64,000 nt of DNA from Stappia sp. TSB10P1A (GCF_900185725.1 NZ_FYAU01000013.1:1-64000), one strand, 5' to 3'. Counted from the first letter of the stretch, positions 38,938 to 48,166 are shown. The notes: generated from the sequence alone by a model not told the origin. A program made the numbers and translations.

Positions 38938-41163
38938 TTACTTGCCGTCGATGAAGCGGGGGAACCAGGAGTCGTGCACCGCCTTCAGTTCCTCAACGGA
39001 TATCGCACGCGCACCGCCAAGCTTCAAGGAGGTGCCGCCTGTCGTCCCGATCCAGGGGGCGAAGATGCCGAGCGACTCCTGCTCGGCGCGCAGGGCCGCC
39101 CACTCCGCGCTGTGCGGGTCGAAGGCCAACGTCACCAGATAGCGCGCCTGGTCCTCGCCGAAGAAGACGGGGATCGGATCGATGTCCGGGAGACCGACGA
39201 TGGTCGCGCCGATGCCGGAGGCCATCGCCATTTCGGCCAGGGCGATGGCGAGGCCGCCATCCGAGAGATCGTGGCAGGCGGTGACGATGCCGCGGCCGAT
39301 GAGGTCGCGCACATGGTCGCCGACGCGCTTCTCGGCGGCGAGGTCGACTGGCGGCGGGGTGCCGTCGGCGCGGCCGTGGACGTCGCGCAGATAGGCCGAC
39401 TGGCCGAGATGGCTGCCCCAGCCCTGCGGCGCGCCGACCAGGACGATCATCTCGCCCTCGGCGGCGAAGCCGATCCGCGCCATCTTCCCGGCGTCCGCGA
39501 GCAGGCCGACGCCGGCGATGGTCGGGGTCGGCGGAATGCCCTTGCCGCTGGTCTCGTTGTAGAGCGAGACATTGCCGGAGACGATCGGGAAGTCGAGCGC
39601 CCGGCAGGCCTCGCCGATGCCCTGGATCGCCCGGACCAACTGGCCCATGATCTCGGGGCGCTCGGGATTGCCGAAGTTGAGGTTGTCGGTGGCCGCCAGC
39701 GGCAGCGCGCCGGTGGCGGTGATGTTGCGCCAGCATTCGGCGACCGCCTGCTTGCCGCCCTCGAACGGATCGGCCTCGCAGTAGCGCGGCGTGACGTCGG
39801 AGGAGAAGGCGAGCGCCTTGGCGGCATGGCCCTCGATGCGCACAACGCCGGCATCGCCGCCCGGCCGCTGCAGCGAGTTGCCCTGGATCAGCGTGTCATA
39901 TTGTTCCCAGACCCAGCGGCGCGACGACAGGTCGGGCGAGCCGAGCAGGGTCAGCACCGCGTCGGCGATGTCGGCCTGCGGCACGTCGTCGGCGGCGAGC
40001 GCCGCCGGCCGGGCCGGCTCCACCCAGGGGCGGTCGTATTCCGGCGCCTCGTCGCCGAGTTCCTTGATCGGCAGGTTGGCGACTTCCTCGCCCTGGTGGA
40101 GGATGCGGAAGCGCAGGTCGTCCGTCGTCCGGCCGACCACGGCGAAGTCGAGGCCCCATTTGCGGAAGATCGCCTTGGCCTCCTCCTCCTTCTCGGGCTT
40201 CAGCACCATGAGCATGCGCTCCTGGCTCTCCGACAGCATCATCTCATAGGCGGTCATGCGCTCCTCGCGCACCGGCACCTTGTCGAGGTCGAGCTCGATG
40301 CCGAGGTCGCCCTTGGCGCCCATCTCGACGGCCGAGCAGGTGAGGCCGGCCGCGCCCATGTCCTGGATGGCGATGACCGCACCCGAGGCCATCAGTTCGA
40401 GACAGGCCTCGAGCAGACACTTTTCGGTGAACGGATCGCCGACCTGAACGGTCGGGCGCTTTTCCTCGATCTGGTCGTCGAATTCGGCGGAGGCCATGGT
40501 GGCGCCGCCGACGCCGTCGCGGCCGGTCTTGGCGCCGAGATAGACCACCGGCAGGCCGACGCCTTCCGCCTTCGAATAGAAGATGGCATCCGTGCGGGCG
40601 AGGCCGGCGGCGAAGGCGTTGACCAGGATGTTGCCGTTGTAGCGCGCGTCGAAATTGACCTCGCCGCCGACCGTCGGCACGCCGAAGGAATTGCCGTAGC
40701 CGCCGACGCCGGCAACGACGCCGGACACGAGGTGGCGGGTGCGCGGGTGGTCCGGCGCGCCGAAGCGCAGCGCGTTCATCGCCGCGATCGGCCGGGCGCC
40801 CATGGTGAAGACGTCGCGCAGGATGCCGCCGACGCCGGTCGCCGCGCCCTGATAGGGCTCGATATAGGACGGGTGATTGTGGCTCTCCATCTTGAAGACC
40901 ACCGCCTCGCCGTCGCCGATATCGACGACGCCGGCATTCTCGCCCGGTCCCTGGATGACGCGCGGCCCGCTGGTCGGCAGGGTCTTCAGCCACTTCTTCG
41001 ACGACTTGTAGGAACAGTGCTCGTTCCACATGGCCGAGAAGATGCCGAGTTCGGTGAAGGTCGGCTCCCGCCCGATCAGCGCCAGGATGCGGTCATACTC
41101 GTCCGGCTTGAGGCCGTGTGCCTCGACCAGCTCCGGAGTGATGGCGATGTCGTTGGGGATCAT
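38938..41163 (-). CDS. purL: Phosphoribosylformylglycinamidine synthase subunit PurL
   Basis: 741 residues, the small-type PurL that works with separate PurQ and PurS. ATP-grasp-like AIRS/FGAM synthase repeats are clear: [58 protein letters not shown] 41163 gives [20 protein letters not shown], the family N-terminus; the frame is open a further 31 codons upstream without support. It catalyses step four of purine synthesis. Upstream of bolA and grxD in one likely transcript. Confidence 0.96.
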   Translation of the reverse strand: MIPNDIAITPELVEAHGLKPDEYDRILALIGREPTFTELGIFSAMWNEHCSYKSSKKWLKTLPTSGPRVIQGPGENAGVVDIGDGEAVVFKMESHNHPSYIEPYQGAATGVGGILRDVFTMGARPIAAMNALRFGAPDHPRTRHLVSGVVAGVGGYGNSFGVPTVGGEVNFDARYNGNILVNAFAAGLARTDAIFYSKAEGVGLPVVYLGAKTGRDGVGGATMASAEFDDQIEEKRPTVQVGDPFTEKCLLEACLELMASGAVIAIQDMGAAGLTCSAVEMGAKGDLGIELDLDKVPVREERMTAYEMMLSESQERMLMVLKPEKEEEAKAIFRKWGLDFAVVGRTTDDLRFRILHQGEEVANLPIKELGDEAPEYDRPWVEPARPAALAADDVPQADIADAVLTLLGSPDLSSRRWVWEQYDTLIQGNSLQRPGGDAGVVRIEGHAAKALAFSSDVTPRYCEADPFEGGKQAVAECWRNITATGALPLAATDNLNFGNPERPEIMGQLVRAIQGIGEACRALDFPIVSGNVSLYNETSGKGIPPTPTIAGVGLLADAGKMARIGFAAEGEMIVLVGAPQGWGSHLGQSAYLRDVHGRADGTPPPVDLAAEKRVGDHVRDLIGRGIVTACHDLSDGGLAIALAEMAMASGIGATIVGLPDIDPIPVFFGEDQARYLVTLAFDPHSAEWAALRAEQESLGIFAPWIGTTGGTSLKLGGARAISVEELKAVHDSWFPRFIDGK

Positions 41164-41312
41164 GGGGGCCTGCAACCTTGAAAGCGGAAGATGCCGCCCC
41201 TTTAGCAAACCGCAAGGGCAAAGGGAATTGTAGACATGCCGCTTTCGGCTCGCCATCTATCGATAGGTGCCCGACGCGCCGTTCCTTGCGAAACGAAAGA
41301 CCGGATTCCCGC

Positions 41313-42212
41313 ATGCGCCGTCTCCTGCTGATCCTCAATGGCAAGTCCGCGCAGCGCGAGGATGTGCGCGGCGCCGTCGAGCGGGTGCGCGGGGAGGGCT
41401 GCGAGGTCCGCGTGCGGGTGACCTATGACGGGGACGACGCGGCGCAGTTCGCGCGCGAGGCGGTGCGCCTTGCCGGCGACGCGCGGCCGCAGGTGATCGT
41501 CGCCGGCGGCGGCGACGGCACGGTGAACCAGGTGGTTGCCGCCGCGCTGGAGGCGGAGCCGGCGACCGACTGCGCCTTCGGCGTGCTGCCGCTCGGCACC
41601 GCCAACGACTTTGCCACCGGGCTCGGCCTGCCGGTCGACGATGCGGCCGCGGCGCTGGCGCTCTGCGCGGCGGCGGCGCCGCGGCGGATCGATGTCGGGC
41701 GGATCAACGGCCGGGTCTTCGTCAATGTGGCGAGCGGCGGCTCCGTCACCCGCATCACCCGCGAGACCGACCCGCGCGCCAAGCGGCTGCTCGGCGGGGC
41801 GGCCTATCTCATCGCCGGCGCCAGCCGGATCGGCGAGCTGGCGCCGACGCGCGCCGCCTTCGCGGCCGACGGGTTCTCCTGGGAGGGCGACTTCATCGCC
41901 ATGGCCATCGGCAATGGCCGGCTGGCCGGCGGCGGCGTGCCGCTTTGCGCCGATGCGCGGATCGACGACGGACGGCTCGACCTGACGCTGTTTCCCCAGC
42001 CCGACGCGGACAACCTGATGACGCTGCTCTCCGGCCTGCTGCGCGAGCCGGGAAGCCAGTTCGATGGCTATGCCCGCAAGGCGCGCTTCACCCGGCTGAC
42101 CATCGAGGCCGAGGAAGACCTCGCGCTCAATCTCGACGGCGAGCCGATGTCGGCACGCCGGCTCGACGTGCAGGTCGATCCGGCAGCGCTGAGCTTCATC
42201 ACCGGAAAATAA
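41313..42212 (+). CDS. Diacylglycerol/lipid kinase family protein (YegS-like)
   Basis: 299 residues. DAGK catalytic motifs VIVAGGGDGTVNQVV and GVLPLGTANDFATGLGLP, plus NVASGGSVTRIT and a C-terminal LNLDGEPM. The family phosphorylates diacylglycerol, phosphatidylglycerol or sphingoid bases; the substrate here is unknown. Divergent from purL. The ATG at 41313 is the first giving the family start MRRLLLILNGKSA. Confidence 0.9.
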   Translation: MRRLLLILNGKSAQREDVRGAVERVRGEGCEVRVRVTYDGDDAAQFAREAVRLAGDARPQVIVAGGGDGTVNQVVAAALEAEPATDCAFGVLPLGTANDFATGLGLPVDDAAAALALCAAAAPRRIDVGRINGRVFVNVASGGSVTRITRETDPRAKRLLGGAAYLIAGASRIGELAPTRAAFAADGFSWEGDFIAMAIGNGRLAGGGVPLCADARIDDGRLDLTLFPQPDADNLMTLLSGLLREPGSQFDGYARKARFTRLTIEAEEDLALNLDGEPMSARRLDVQVDPAALSFITGK

Positions 42213-42246
42213 GACTGCGCGCCCCGCAGGAGCGGTTCATCTGCGG

Positions 42247-42507
42247 TCAGGGGCGGATGGGCTTTTCCAGCGCATAGACCGCGTCGGTCGCCTCTTCCAG
42301 CCGGGCGGCGATGGCGGCCTGGGCGTCGAACAGGCCGCGATTGTAGAAGGCGTTGCCGATCTCGGCGGCGAGGAAGTCGAGAAACGCCTCGGTCTCCAGC
42401 ATGCCGGCTTCGGCGCCCAGTTCATCGCGCAGATAGGCGCGCAGGCGGCGGGTGAGCTCGGCCTTTTCTTCGCCTGAGAAGGGAGATCCGGAGGCGGAGC
42501 GGCTCAT
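42247..42507 (-). CDS. DUF2164 family protein
   Basis: 86 residues. FSGEEKAELTRRLRAYLRDE and FLDFLAAEIGNAFYNRGLFD fit the DUF2164 pattern (helical, LDF-iGxxxYNxG). No known function. It lies 28 nt after purQ in the same direction and probably shares the transcript. Confidence 0.85.
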   Translation of the reverse strand: MSRSASGSPFSGEEKAELTRRLRAYLRDELGAEAGMLETEAFLDFLAAEIGNAFYNRGLFDAQAAIAARLEEATDAVYALEKPIRP

Positions 42508-42535
42508 CGGTTGTCTCCCGTGTCTCGCGGCCGGC

Positions 42536-43210
42536 TCAGGCGGCGGCGAAGGCCACGCAGATGCTGTCGAAGAAGGCGCGCCCGTCGGTGCTGGTCTGCT
42601 GGTCGTCGACGTAGTTTTCCGGGTGCGGCATCATGCCGAGCACATTGCCGGCCTCGTTGGTGATGCCGGCGATGTCGTTGAGCGAGCCGTTGGGATTGGT
42701 GCCCTTGGCATAGCGGAAGGCGACGCGGTCCTCGCCCTCCAGCCGCGCCAGCGTCTCGCCATCGGCGAAATAGTTGCCGTCGTGATGGGCGACGGGGCAG
42801 CGCCAGACCTCGCCCTTGCGCATGCCGGCGGTGAAGCGGTTGGCGGTGGAGGCGGTCTCCAGCAGCACCTCGCGGCAGACGAAGGTGAGGCCGGCATTGC
42901 GCATCAATGCGCCCGGCAGCAGCCCGGCCTCGGTCAGCATCTGGAAGCCGTTGCACACGCCGAGCACCAGGCCGCCGCGGGCGGCGAAGGCGCGGATCGC
43001 CTCCATCACCGGGGCGCGGGCGGCGATGGCGCCGGAGCGCAGGTAGTCGCCATAGGAAAAGCCGCCCGGCAGCACGACGAGGTCCACGTCCGGCAGGCTG
43101 GTTTCGGCATGCCACACGGCCTGCGGCTTGCGGCCGCAGGTCAGCTCCAGCGCATGCATGATGTCGCGCTCGCGATTCGAGCCGGGGAAGGTGACGACGG
43201 CGGACTTCAT
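42536..43210 (-). CDS. purQ: Phosphoribosylformylglycinamidine synthase subunit PurQ
   Basis: 224 residues. Class I glutamine amidotransferase: nucleophile Cys in [18 protein letters not shown], His/Glu pair in [11 protein letters not shown]. It supplies ammonia to PurL in a complex with PurS. Start [16 protein letters not shown] agrees with the family. Follows a 35-codon membrane protein and purS. Confidence 0.96.
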   Translation of the reverse strand: MKSAVVTFPGSNRERDIMHALELTCGRKPQAVWHAETSLPDVDLVVLPGGFSYGDYLRSGAIAARAPVMEAIRAFAARGGLVLGVCNGFQMLTEAGLLPGALMRNAGLTFVCREVLLETASTANRFTAGMRKGEVWRCPVAHHDGNYFADGETLARLEGEDRVAFRYAKGTNPNGSLNDIAGITNEAGNVLGMMPHPENYVDDQQTSTDGRAFFDSICVAFAAA

Positions 43211-43248
43211 GGCGGGAAGGCTCCCTTTCGGTTCACGCGAGGATCGGT

Positions 43249-43356
43249 TCAGACCAGGAACAGCGCGGCGGCGAGCGCCAGCGCGGCCGGCAGGGCGATG
43301 AAGATCGCCGCCTTGATCAGCAGGAAACGCAGGGCCCTGGCGCTGTCCTCGTCCAT
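43249..43356 (-). CDS. Small membrane protein between purS and purQ (35 aa)
   Basis: 35 residues: [11 protein letters not shown] then a single hydrophobic helix ([24 protein letters not shown]) and stop TGA. It fills the 171-bp gap between purS (25 nt upstream) and purQ (38 nt downstream). Small proteins of this kind at this exact position are recurrent in Hyphomicrobiales, and I recall them being named FGAM-synthase-associated small membrane protein. Role unknown; it may bring the PurLQS complex to the membrane (inference). Confidence 0.8.
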   Translation of the reverse strand: MDEDSARALRFLLIKAAIFIALPAALALAAALFLV

Positions 43357-43381
43357 TTCGGTCCCGGCTCCGCGAGGATCC

Positions 43382-43621
43382 TTACAGGATCTCGATGTCG
43401 TAGTTCTCGATCACCGTGTTGGCGAGCAGCTTCTCGCACATGGCGGCAAGGTCGGCGCGCGCGGCCTGCGCATCGCGGCCGCTGAGCTCCAGGTCGAAGA
43501 CCTTGCCCTGGCGCACGCTGTCGACGCCGGCGAAGCCGAGCGCGGCAAGGCCGCCCTCGATGGCCTTGCCCTGCGGGTCGAGGACGCCGGTTTTCAGGGT
43601 AACGGTCACGCGTGCTTTCAT
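43382..43621 (-). CDS. purS: Phosphoribosylformylglycinamidine synthase subunit PurS
   Basis: 79 residues, normal for PurS. Start MKARVTVTLKTGVLDPQGKA and the GFAGVDSVRQGKVFDLEL strand pattern are diagnostic; ends LLANTVIENYDIEIL. PurS bridges PurL and PurQ. First gene of the purS-small protein-purQ-DUF2164 unit. Confidence 0.96.
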   Translation of the reverse strand: MKARVTVTLKTGVLDPQGKAIEGGLAALGFAGVDSVRQGKVFDLELSGRDAQAARADLAAMCEKLLANTVIENYDIEIL

Positions 43622-43840
43622 CGGGGGACGTCTCCGCGGGTCGGCGCCGGCGCGTTGGCGTCCGCCGGCAGGGCATTTGCGCCGCTTCTAGCGCGGCGGC
43701 CGCGCGGAAGGAAGGGGCTTCTGTGCGTTTTGCGTCGGCCGGATGCGTTTCGCATCGGTGCCGGGGCGATCTCTAATCGGGTGTCGCCGCTCTCCCGCCT
43801 TGCCTATCAACCGTTCCGTTGACAACGCAAGGAGGGCTTC

Positions 43841-44605
43841 ATGCCGATACTGGAAGACAAGGTCGCAATCATCACCGGGGCGAGCTCCGGGCTGGGAGCG
43901 GCGACGGCGCGGCTCTTCGCCGCGCAAGGCTGCGCGGTCGTGCTGGGCGCGCGGCGCTCCAGCGAGTTGGAAGCGGTCGCCGGGGAGATCGAGCGGGCGG
44001 GCGGCCGGGCGGCGGTGCTTGCCGGCGACGTGCAGGAGGAGGCCTATGCGAAGGCGCTGGTCGATCTCGCCAAGGACCGCTTCGGCGGGCTCGACATCGG
44101 CTTCAACAATGCCGGCATGATCGGGCCGATGGCGCCGGCATCGTCCCTGTCGCTCAGTGACTGGAACACGGTGCTCGCCACCAACCTGACCAGCGGGTTC
44201 CTCGGGGCGAAATACCAGATCCCGGCGATGGAGGAGCGCGGCGGCGGCTCGCTGATCTTCACCTCGACCATCGTCGGGCACTCGGTCGGCCTGCCGGGCA
44301 TGGCGGCCTATGGCGCCAGCAAGGCCGGGCTCGTCGGGCTGACGCAGGTGCTGGCGGCCGAGCATGGCGCGAAGGGGATCCGGGTCAACGCCATCCTGCC
44401 GGGCGGCATCGACACGCCGATGGGGCGCGAGGCGGCTTCGACGCCGGAGGCGCTCGCCTTTGTCGAGGGGCTGCATGCGCTCAAGCGCATCTCCGCGCCG
44501 GAGGAGGTGGCCCGCTCGGTGCTCTACCTCGCCTCGCCGGCCTCCAGCTTCACCACCGGAACGGCGATGCTGGTCGACGGCGGCGTCTCGATCAACCGCA
44601 CCTGA
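43841..44605 (+). CDS. Short-chain dehydrogenase/reductase
   Basis: 254 residues. NAD(P)-binding TGASSGLG, NNAG in FNNAGMIGPMAPA, catalytic Ser in STIVGHS and YxxxK in YGASKAGLVGL; C-terminal FTTGTAMLVDGGVSI. A complete classical SDR. An Arg-Arg pair after strand 2 (LGARRSSEL) suggests NADPH preference. Substrate cannot be told from sequence. Monocistronic, convergent with purC, sharing a bidirectional terminator. Confidence 0.92.
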   Translation: MPILEDKVAIITGASSGLGAATARLFAAQGCAVVLGARRSSELEAVAGEIERAGGRAAVLAGDVQEEAYAKALVDLAKDRFGGLDIGFNNAGMIGPMAPASSLSLSDWNTVLATNLTSGFLGAKYQIPAMEERGGGSLIFTSTIVGHSVGLPGMAAYGASKAGLVGLTQVLAAEHGAKGIRVNAILPGGIDTPMGREAASTPEALAFVEGLHALKRISAPEEVARSVLYLASPASSFTTGTAMLVDGGVSINRT

Positions 44606-44634
44606 TCTTCGGCGCGAGGCGTCCCCGAAAAACC

Positions 44635-44666
44635 GAAAGCCCCGGCCGTTTCCGGTCGGGGCTTTC
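44635..44666. terminator. Bidirectional terminator between SDR gene and purC
   Basis: 14-bp stem (44635-44648 with 44653-44666, one G-T pair) and loop TTTC. The stem ends are AAAG/CTTT, giving short T-runs for both directions. Confidence 0.85.
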
Positions 44667-44710
44667 CGTGTTCCGCCGAGCGCGACGCCCGGCGATCTTG
44701 CTTGACCGGC

Positions 44711-45475
44711 TTACTTCACGAGCACCGGACCGGTGCCGTTCGGCCGGTCGTTGTCGTTGAGGATGCCGAGGCGCCGGGCCACTTCCTGATAGGCTTCCAG
44801 CATGCCGCCGAGGTCGCGGCGGAAGCGGTCCTTGTCCATCTTCTCGTTGGACTGGATGTCCCACAGGCGGCAGCTATCCGGCGAGATCTCGTCGGCGACG
44901 ACGATGCGCATCATGTCGCCTTCCCACAGCCGGCCGCATTCGATCTTGAAATCGACGAGACGGATGCCGACGCCGAGGAACAGGCCGGTCAGGAAGTCGT
45001 TGACGCGGATCGCCAGCGCCATGATGTCGTCCATCTCCTGGGGCGAGCACCAGCCGAAGGCGGTGATATGCTCCTCGGAGACCATCGGGTCCTCGAGCGC
45101 ATCGTTCTTGTAGTAGAACTCGATGATCGAGCGCGGCAGTTGCGTGCCTTCCTCGATGCCGAGGCGCTTGGACAGCGAGCCGGCGGCGACGTTGCGCACC
45201 ACCACTTCGAGCGGGATGATCTCGACCTCGCGGATGAGCTGCTCGCGCATGTTCATCCGGCGAATGAAATGGGTCGGGATGCCGATCGCGTTGAGATGGT
45301 TGAAGATAAACTCGGAGATCCGGTTGTTCAGGACCCCCTTGCCATCGACAATCTCATGCTTCTTGGCGTTGAAGGCAGTTGCATCATCCTTGAAGTGCTG
45401 GATGAGCGTACCAGGTTCCGGGCCCTCATAGAGGATCTTGCCCTTGCCCTCGTAAATGCGCCGGCGGCGGTTCAT
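44711..45475 (-). CDS. purC: Phosphoribosylaminoimidazole-succinocarboxamide synthase
   Basis: 254 residues from ATG 45475 ([20 protein letters not shown]), the usual start in this group; an in-frame ATG at 45508 would add 11 residues. Motifs [35 protein letters not shown] and [16 protein letters not shown] are diagnostic for PurC. It catalyses the ATP-dependent addition of aspartate to CAIR. Not adjacent to purS, which is often its partner, because the SDR gene lies between. Confidence 0.95.
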   Translation of the reverse strand: MNRRRRIYEGKGKILYEGPEPGTLIQHFKDDATAFNAKKHEIVDGKGVLNNRISEFIFNHLNAIGIPTHFIRRMNMREQLIREVEIIPLEVVVRNVAAGSLSKRLGIEEGTQLPRSIIEFYYKNDALEDPMVSEEHITAFGWCSPQEMDDIMALAIRVNDFLTGLFLGVGIRLVDFKIECGRLWEGDMMRIVVADEISPDSCRLWDIQSNEKMDKDRFRRDLGGMLEAYQEVARRLGILNDNDRPNGTGPVLVK

Positions 45476-45900
45476 AGGCACGTACCGTGTTTGAGAAAGA
45501 AAATCCATATTGGCGGAGATGCTCCGGTTGACTGCGGTCCCTTGCCCTGTCGGACAGTGTCTCGTTCGGCGGAGGCCGGACCCGGGACGGTCATCGGAAG
45601 GGCGCGAGAACGGCAGTTGCGCTTTCGGCCCCCCGCTCGATGGCGCGGAACCTACACGATCGCCCTGGAAAGTACAATGAAGCCGCTCAAGAGATTTTCA
45701 CCTGGCCGCCTGTGCGTTCGCGCGGGGGCCGGGATGCGTGTGTCGGGAGTGCGGGACAGGGAGGCCGGGGCGACCGATACGCGTTGATTTGGTGTGTCGC
45801 GAAGGATATGCAAGGGCGCAGCGGATCCCCATATGATGGCGGTACCGCAACCGAATTCAGCGCCCGCGGGCGCCACCGCTAGAAGGCAGGAGACTGACGC
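45476..45900. other. Divergent purC / zeta-subunit control region
   Basis: 425 bp without a credible gene. It should hold promoters for both genes. A 14-bp perfect palindrome GCGCCCGCGGGCGC lies at 45860-45873, just before the ribosome-binding site of the zeta gene. No recognised operator. Confidence 0.45.
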
Positions 45901-46224
45901 ATGAGCACTTTCGACCGTCGCCAGGAGGCCTTTGAGTCCAAGTTTGCCCACGACGAGGAACTGCGCTTCAAGGCGGTGGCCCGTCGCAACAAGCTGCTCG
46001 GCCTGTGGGCGGCCGAGAAGATCGGGCTCGATGCCGACAAGGCCCAGGACTATGCCAAGGAAGTGGTCCGGGCCGATTTCGAGGAGCCGGGCGACGAGGA
46101 CGTGTTCCGCAAGATCCGCCGCGATTTCGACGAGGCGGGTGTCGAGCAGTCCGACCACCAGATCCGCCGCACCATGGACGAGCTGCTGCACCAGGCGGCC
46201 GAGCAGATCAAGAACGAAGGGTGA
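45901..46224 (+). CDS. F1-ATPase inhibitory zeta subunit (DUF1476)
   Basis: 107 residues. FDRRQEAFESKFAHDEELRF and ARRNKLLGLWAAEKIGLD are the hallmark of the alphaproteobacterial zeta protein, whose N-terminal segment inserts into F1-ATPase and blocks ATP hydrolysis. The helical C-terminal domain (DFDEAGVEQSDHQIRRTMDE) is normal. ATG 45901 follows AGGAGA. It is far from any atp operon here, as is usual. Confidence 0.92.
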   Translation: MSTFDRRQEAFESKFAHDEELRFKAVARRNKLLGLWAAEKIGLDADKAQDYAKEVVRADFEEPGDEDVFRKIRRDFDEAGVEQSDHQIRRTMDELLHQAAEQIKNEG

Positions 46225-46232
46225 CAGGGGAG

Positions 46233-46260
46233 GGGGCAGCGCCGGGCGCTGCCCCTTTTC
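46233..46260 (+). terminator. Terminator of the zeta-subunit gene
   Basis: 10-bp stem GGGGCAGCGC / GCGCTGCCCC with a 3-nt loop, followed by TTTTC: a classical intrinsic terminator 8 nt after the stop. Confidence 0.88.
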
Positions 46261-46282
46261 GCTTCCGCCCCTTTTCGCTTCA
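46251..46282. repeat. 16-bp tandem duplication at a terminator T-run
   Basis: GCCCCTTTTCGCTTCC (46251-46266) is repeated with one change at 46267-46282. It copies the descending arm and T-run of the terminator. Confidence 0.85.
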
Positions 46283-46347
46283 TCGCGTCGATCCGCAGGC
46301 CCGCGCCCTGCCGGCCTTCCCACCCCGCCAGTTCGGAACTTCCCGCC

Positions 46348-47118
46348 ATGTCCGCTTCCAAGCCCTCGCTTGCCGCCCGCCTTCGCGCCGACGAGACCGT
46401 CATCACCGCCTGGTCGACGCTGGCCGTGCCGGTGCTGGCGGAATTGCTGGGCCGCGCGGGTTACGGCGCGGTGACGCTCGACATGCAGCACGGCGCCCAT
46501 GATCTTGCCTCGGTGCGCGAGGGCATCGCCGCCGCCCGCCTTGGCGGCGCCCATGCGGTGGTGCGCCCGCCGGTCGACGATTTCGCCACGGTCAGCCGCG
46601 CCTTCGACCTTGGCGCCGAAGCGGTGATCATGCCGATGGTCAACACGATCGAGGATGCGCTGGCGCTGGTCGGGGCGAGCAAGTTCCCCCCCGCCGGCGT
46701 GCGCAGTTGGGGGCCGCATCGCGCGGCGATGCTGCAGGGCCTGACGCCGGCCGAGTATCTTGCCTCCGCCAATACGGAGACGGTCGCCTTCGCGATGATC
46801 GAGACGCCGGCGGCGCTCGAGGCCTTGGACGAGATGCTGGCGGTGGACGGGCTCGACGGCGTGTTCATCGGCCCGGCGGACCTGTCGCTGACCCTGTCGG
46901 AGGGGCGCGAGCTTGCCCCCAGCAGCGCCAAGGTGCAGACGATCGCCGCCGAGGTGGCCAGGCGCGCCCGGGCGGCCGGCAAGGTCGCCGGCATCTTCTG
47001 CAACAACGCGGCGGATGCAAGGTCGGCGCGCGAGATGGGCTTCCGCTTCATCTCCCACGGCATCGAGATGTCGATGCTGATCGAGGCGGCCGGCGCCCGG
47101 CTCGCCGAACTGGACTGA
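46348..47118 (+). CDS. HpcH/HpaI-type class II aldolase
   Basis: 256 residues. HpaI family marks: VTLDMQHGAHDLASV (catalytic His), AMIETPAALEALDEML (metal Glu) and FIGPADLSLTLSE (metal Asp). Such enzymes split 2-oxo-4-hydroxy acids (for example 4-hydroxy-2-oxoheptanedioate) to pyruvate and an aldehyde. No catabolic partner genes are nearby, so the natural substrate is open. ATG 46348 gives the family start. A terminator-like hairpin follows 45 nt downstream. Confidence 0.92.
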   Translation: MSASKPSLAARLRADETVITAWSTLAVPVLAELLGRAGYGAVTLDMQHGAHDLASVREGIAAARLGGAHAVVRPPVDDFATVSRAFDLGAEAVIMPMVNTIEDALALVGASKFPPAGVRSWGPHRAAMLQGLTPAEYLASANTETVAFAMIETPAALEALDEMLAVDGLDGVFIGPADLSLTLSEGRELAPSSAKVQTIAAEVARRARAAGKVAGIFCNNAADARSAREMGFRFISHGIEMSMLIEAAGARLAELD

Positions 47119-47162
47119 CCTTCCCCGTCCGTTTGCCGTCTTTCGCAGGCAACGCATATTGG

Positions 47163-47190
47163 CCGTCCGGTCCCCGACCGGGCGGTTTCT
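47163..47190 (+). terminator. Terminator-like hairpin after the aldolase gene
   Basis: 10-bp stem (47163-47172 with 47176-47185, one G-T pair), loop CCC, followed by TTTCT. The descending arm can alternatively pair with 47303-47310. Confidence 0.65.
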
Positions 47191-47339
47191 GCGTAGTAGT
47201 CCCGAGAGGGAAACCCCCATGAGGTCGGGTGCCGCATACCTTTTGCGGCTGTTGGGACTACCATGGCTGACGTTGGGGCGTTGGTCGGTTTCCCCCCGCA
47301 AGACCGCCCGCACTGCCCCACAATGAGGGAGTGCCTTTC
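47176..47339 (+). ncRNA. Candidate structured leader RNA of the downstream small membrane protein
   Basis: Closing stem: 47179-47186 pairs with 47303-47310, extended by 47190-47193 with 47297-47300. Inside it GTAGTCCC (47196-47203) pairs perfectly with GGGACTAC (47254-47261), enclosing a GCCGCA/TGCGGC hairpin (47231-47236 with 47244-47249). After the closing stem, CACTGCCCC can pair with the GGGAGTG that contains the ribosome-binding site (about 47326-47333) of the next gene. Nested long-range stems with a maskable ribosome-binding site are riboswitch-like. I could not match it to 6S, SRP RNA or a known riboswitch from memory. Confidence 0.45.
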
Positions 47340-47558
47340 ATGTGGAAGCTTGCCGCCATTCTGTTTATCGTCATCGGGCCGACCCTGGCCGGGACCTTCG
47401 CCCTGGTGCCGATGACCTTCTACGGCATCAATGCCTTCGCGCCCTGGCTGCTTGCGGTCTTCGCCGGTGTCGGCGCGCTGGTCGCCGTGCCGATCTCGCT
47501 GCTGGTCGCCCGGCGCATCGACACGGTGATGGGGCCGGGACCGCGCAAGACCGCCTGA
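47340..47558 (+). CDS. Small two-helix membrane protein
   Basis: 72 residues from ATG 47340, preceded by GAGGGAG at 8-nt spacing (GTG 47331 is an in-frame alternative). Two transmembrane helices (about 4-26 and 34-58) are joined by a short loop with FYGINAF, and a basic tail ends GPGPRKTA. I recall similar alphaproteobacterial proteins wrongly labelled CTP synthetase; nothing here supports that enzyme. Function unknown; the unusual leader suggests regulated translation. Confidence 0.82.
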   Translation: MWKLAAILFIVIGPTLAGTFALVPMTFYGINAFAPWLLAVFAGVGALVAVPISLLVARRIDTVMGPGPRKTA

Positions 47559-47605
47559 GGCGGGGGGCGCGCCGGGAGCCGCAAGGGGATCTGGGGGCCT
47601 GCCCC

Positions 47606-48166
47606 TTACAGGTCCTTCATCAGATAGGCGAAGGACATCAGGCCTTCGGGCCAGGGACCGTGGCCGCTCTCCAGGTTGATGTGGCCGGCATCGCCCGCGT
47701 CCTGGAAATGCGCGCCCCAGTCCCTCGCCATCTGCTCGGCCACCTCATAGGCGCAATAGGGGTCGGTGCGGCTTGCCACCACCCTGGTGCGGAAGGGCAG
47801 GGGACCCTTCGGCACAGCACGGAATTGCGCGGCGTCGAAGGCGGGCTTCGGTTCGGCGCGGTTCAGGTCCGTCGGCGCCACCAGGAAGGCGGCCCTGATC
47901 TTGTCCGTGTCGAGCCCGTGGCCATGGGCGGCGTGCACCACGGTGATCGAGCCGAGCGAATGGCCGACCAGCACCACCGGGCGCTCTGCCGCGGCAACCG
48001 CCTCCGTCAAGGCGTCGATCCACTCCTTCAGCACGGGCTGGAACCAGTTGCGCTGGGCAATGATGCGCGCCGTCGGCATCTTCTCGCACCAGCGGTGCAT
48101 CCAGTGGCCGGCCGGCGTGTCGCCATAGCCGGGCAGCAGCAGGATATCGGTCTCGGCGATTTTCAT
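47606..48166 (-). CDS. RBBP9/YdeN family alpha/beta hydrolase
   Basis: 186 residues. LLLPGYGDTPAGHWMHRWCE is the family start; nucleophile Ser in VVLVGHSLGSITVVHA; late Asp in SRTDPYC and catalytic His in GDAGHINLESGHGPWPEG. A small cytoplasmic serine hydrolase, substrate unknown. ATG 48166 is chosen because the 44 codons upstream overlap the phosphoesterase gene. Third gene of a purB-phosphoesterase-hydrolase unit (37 nt gap). Confidence 0.9.
   Translation of the reverse strand: MKIAETDILLLPGYGDTPAGHWMHRWCEKMPTARIIAQRNWFQPVLKEWIDALTEAVAAAERPVVLVGHSLGSITVVHAAHGHGLDTDKIRAAFLVAPTDLNRAEPKPAFDAAQFRAVPKGPLPFRTRVVASRTDPYCAYEVAEQMARDWGAHFQDAGDAGHINLESGHGPWPEGLMSFAYLMKDL

Noticed and set aside
47176-47310. 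6S RNA or SRP RNA as identity of the structured leader
   Set aside because: The SRP tetraloop-receptor sequence is absent, the bulge pattern is too asymmetric for 6S, and the usual 6S neighbours (zapA, 5-formyl-THF cyclo-ligase) are not here; left unassigned.
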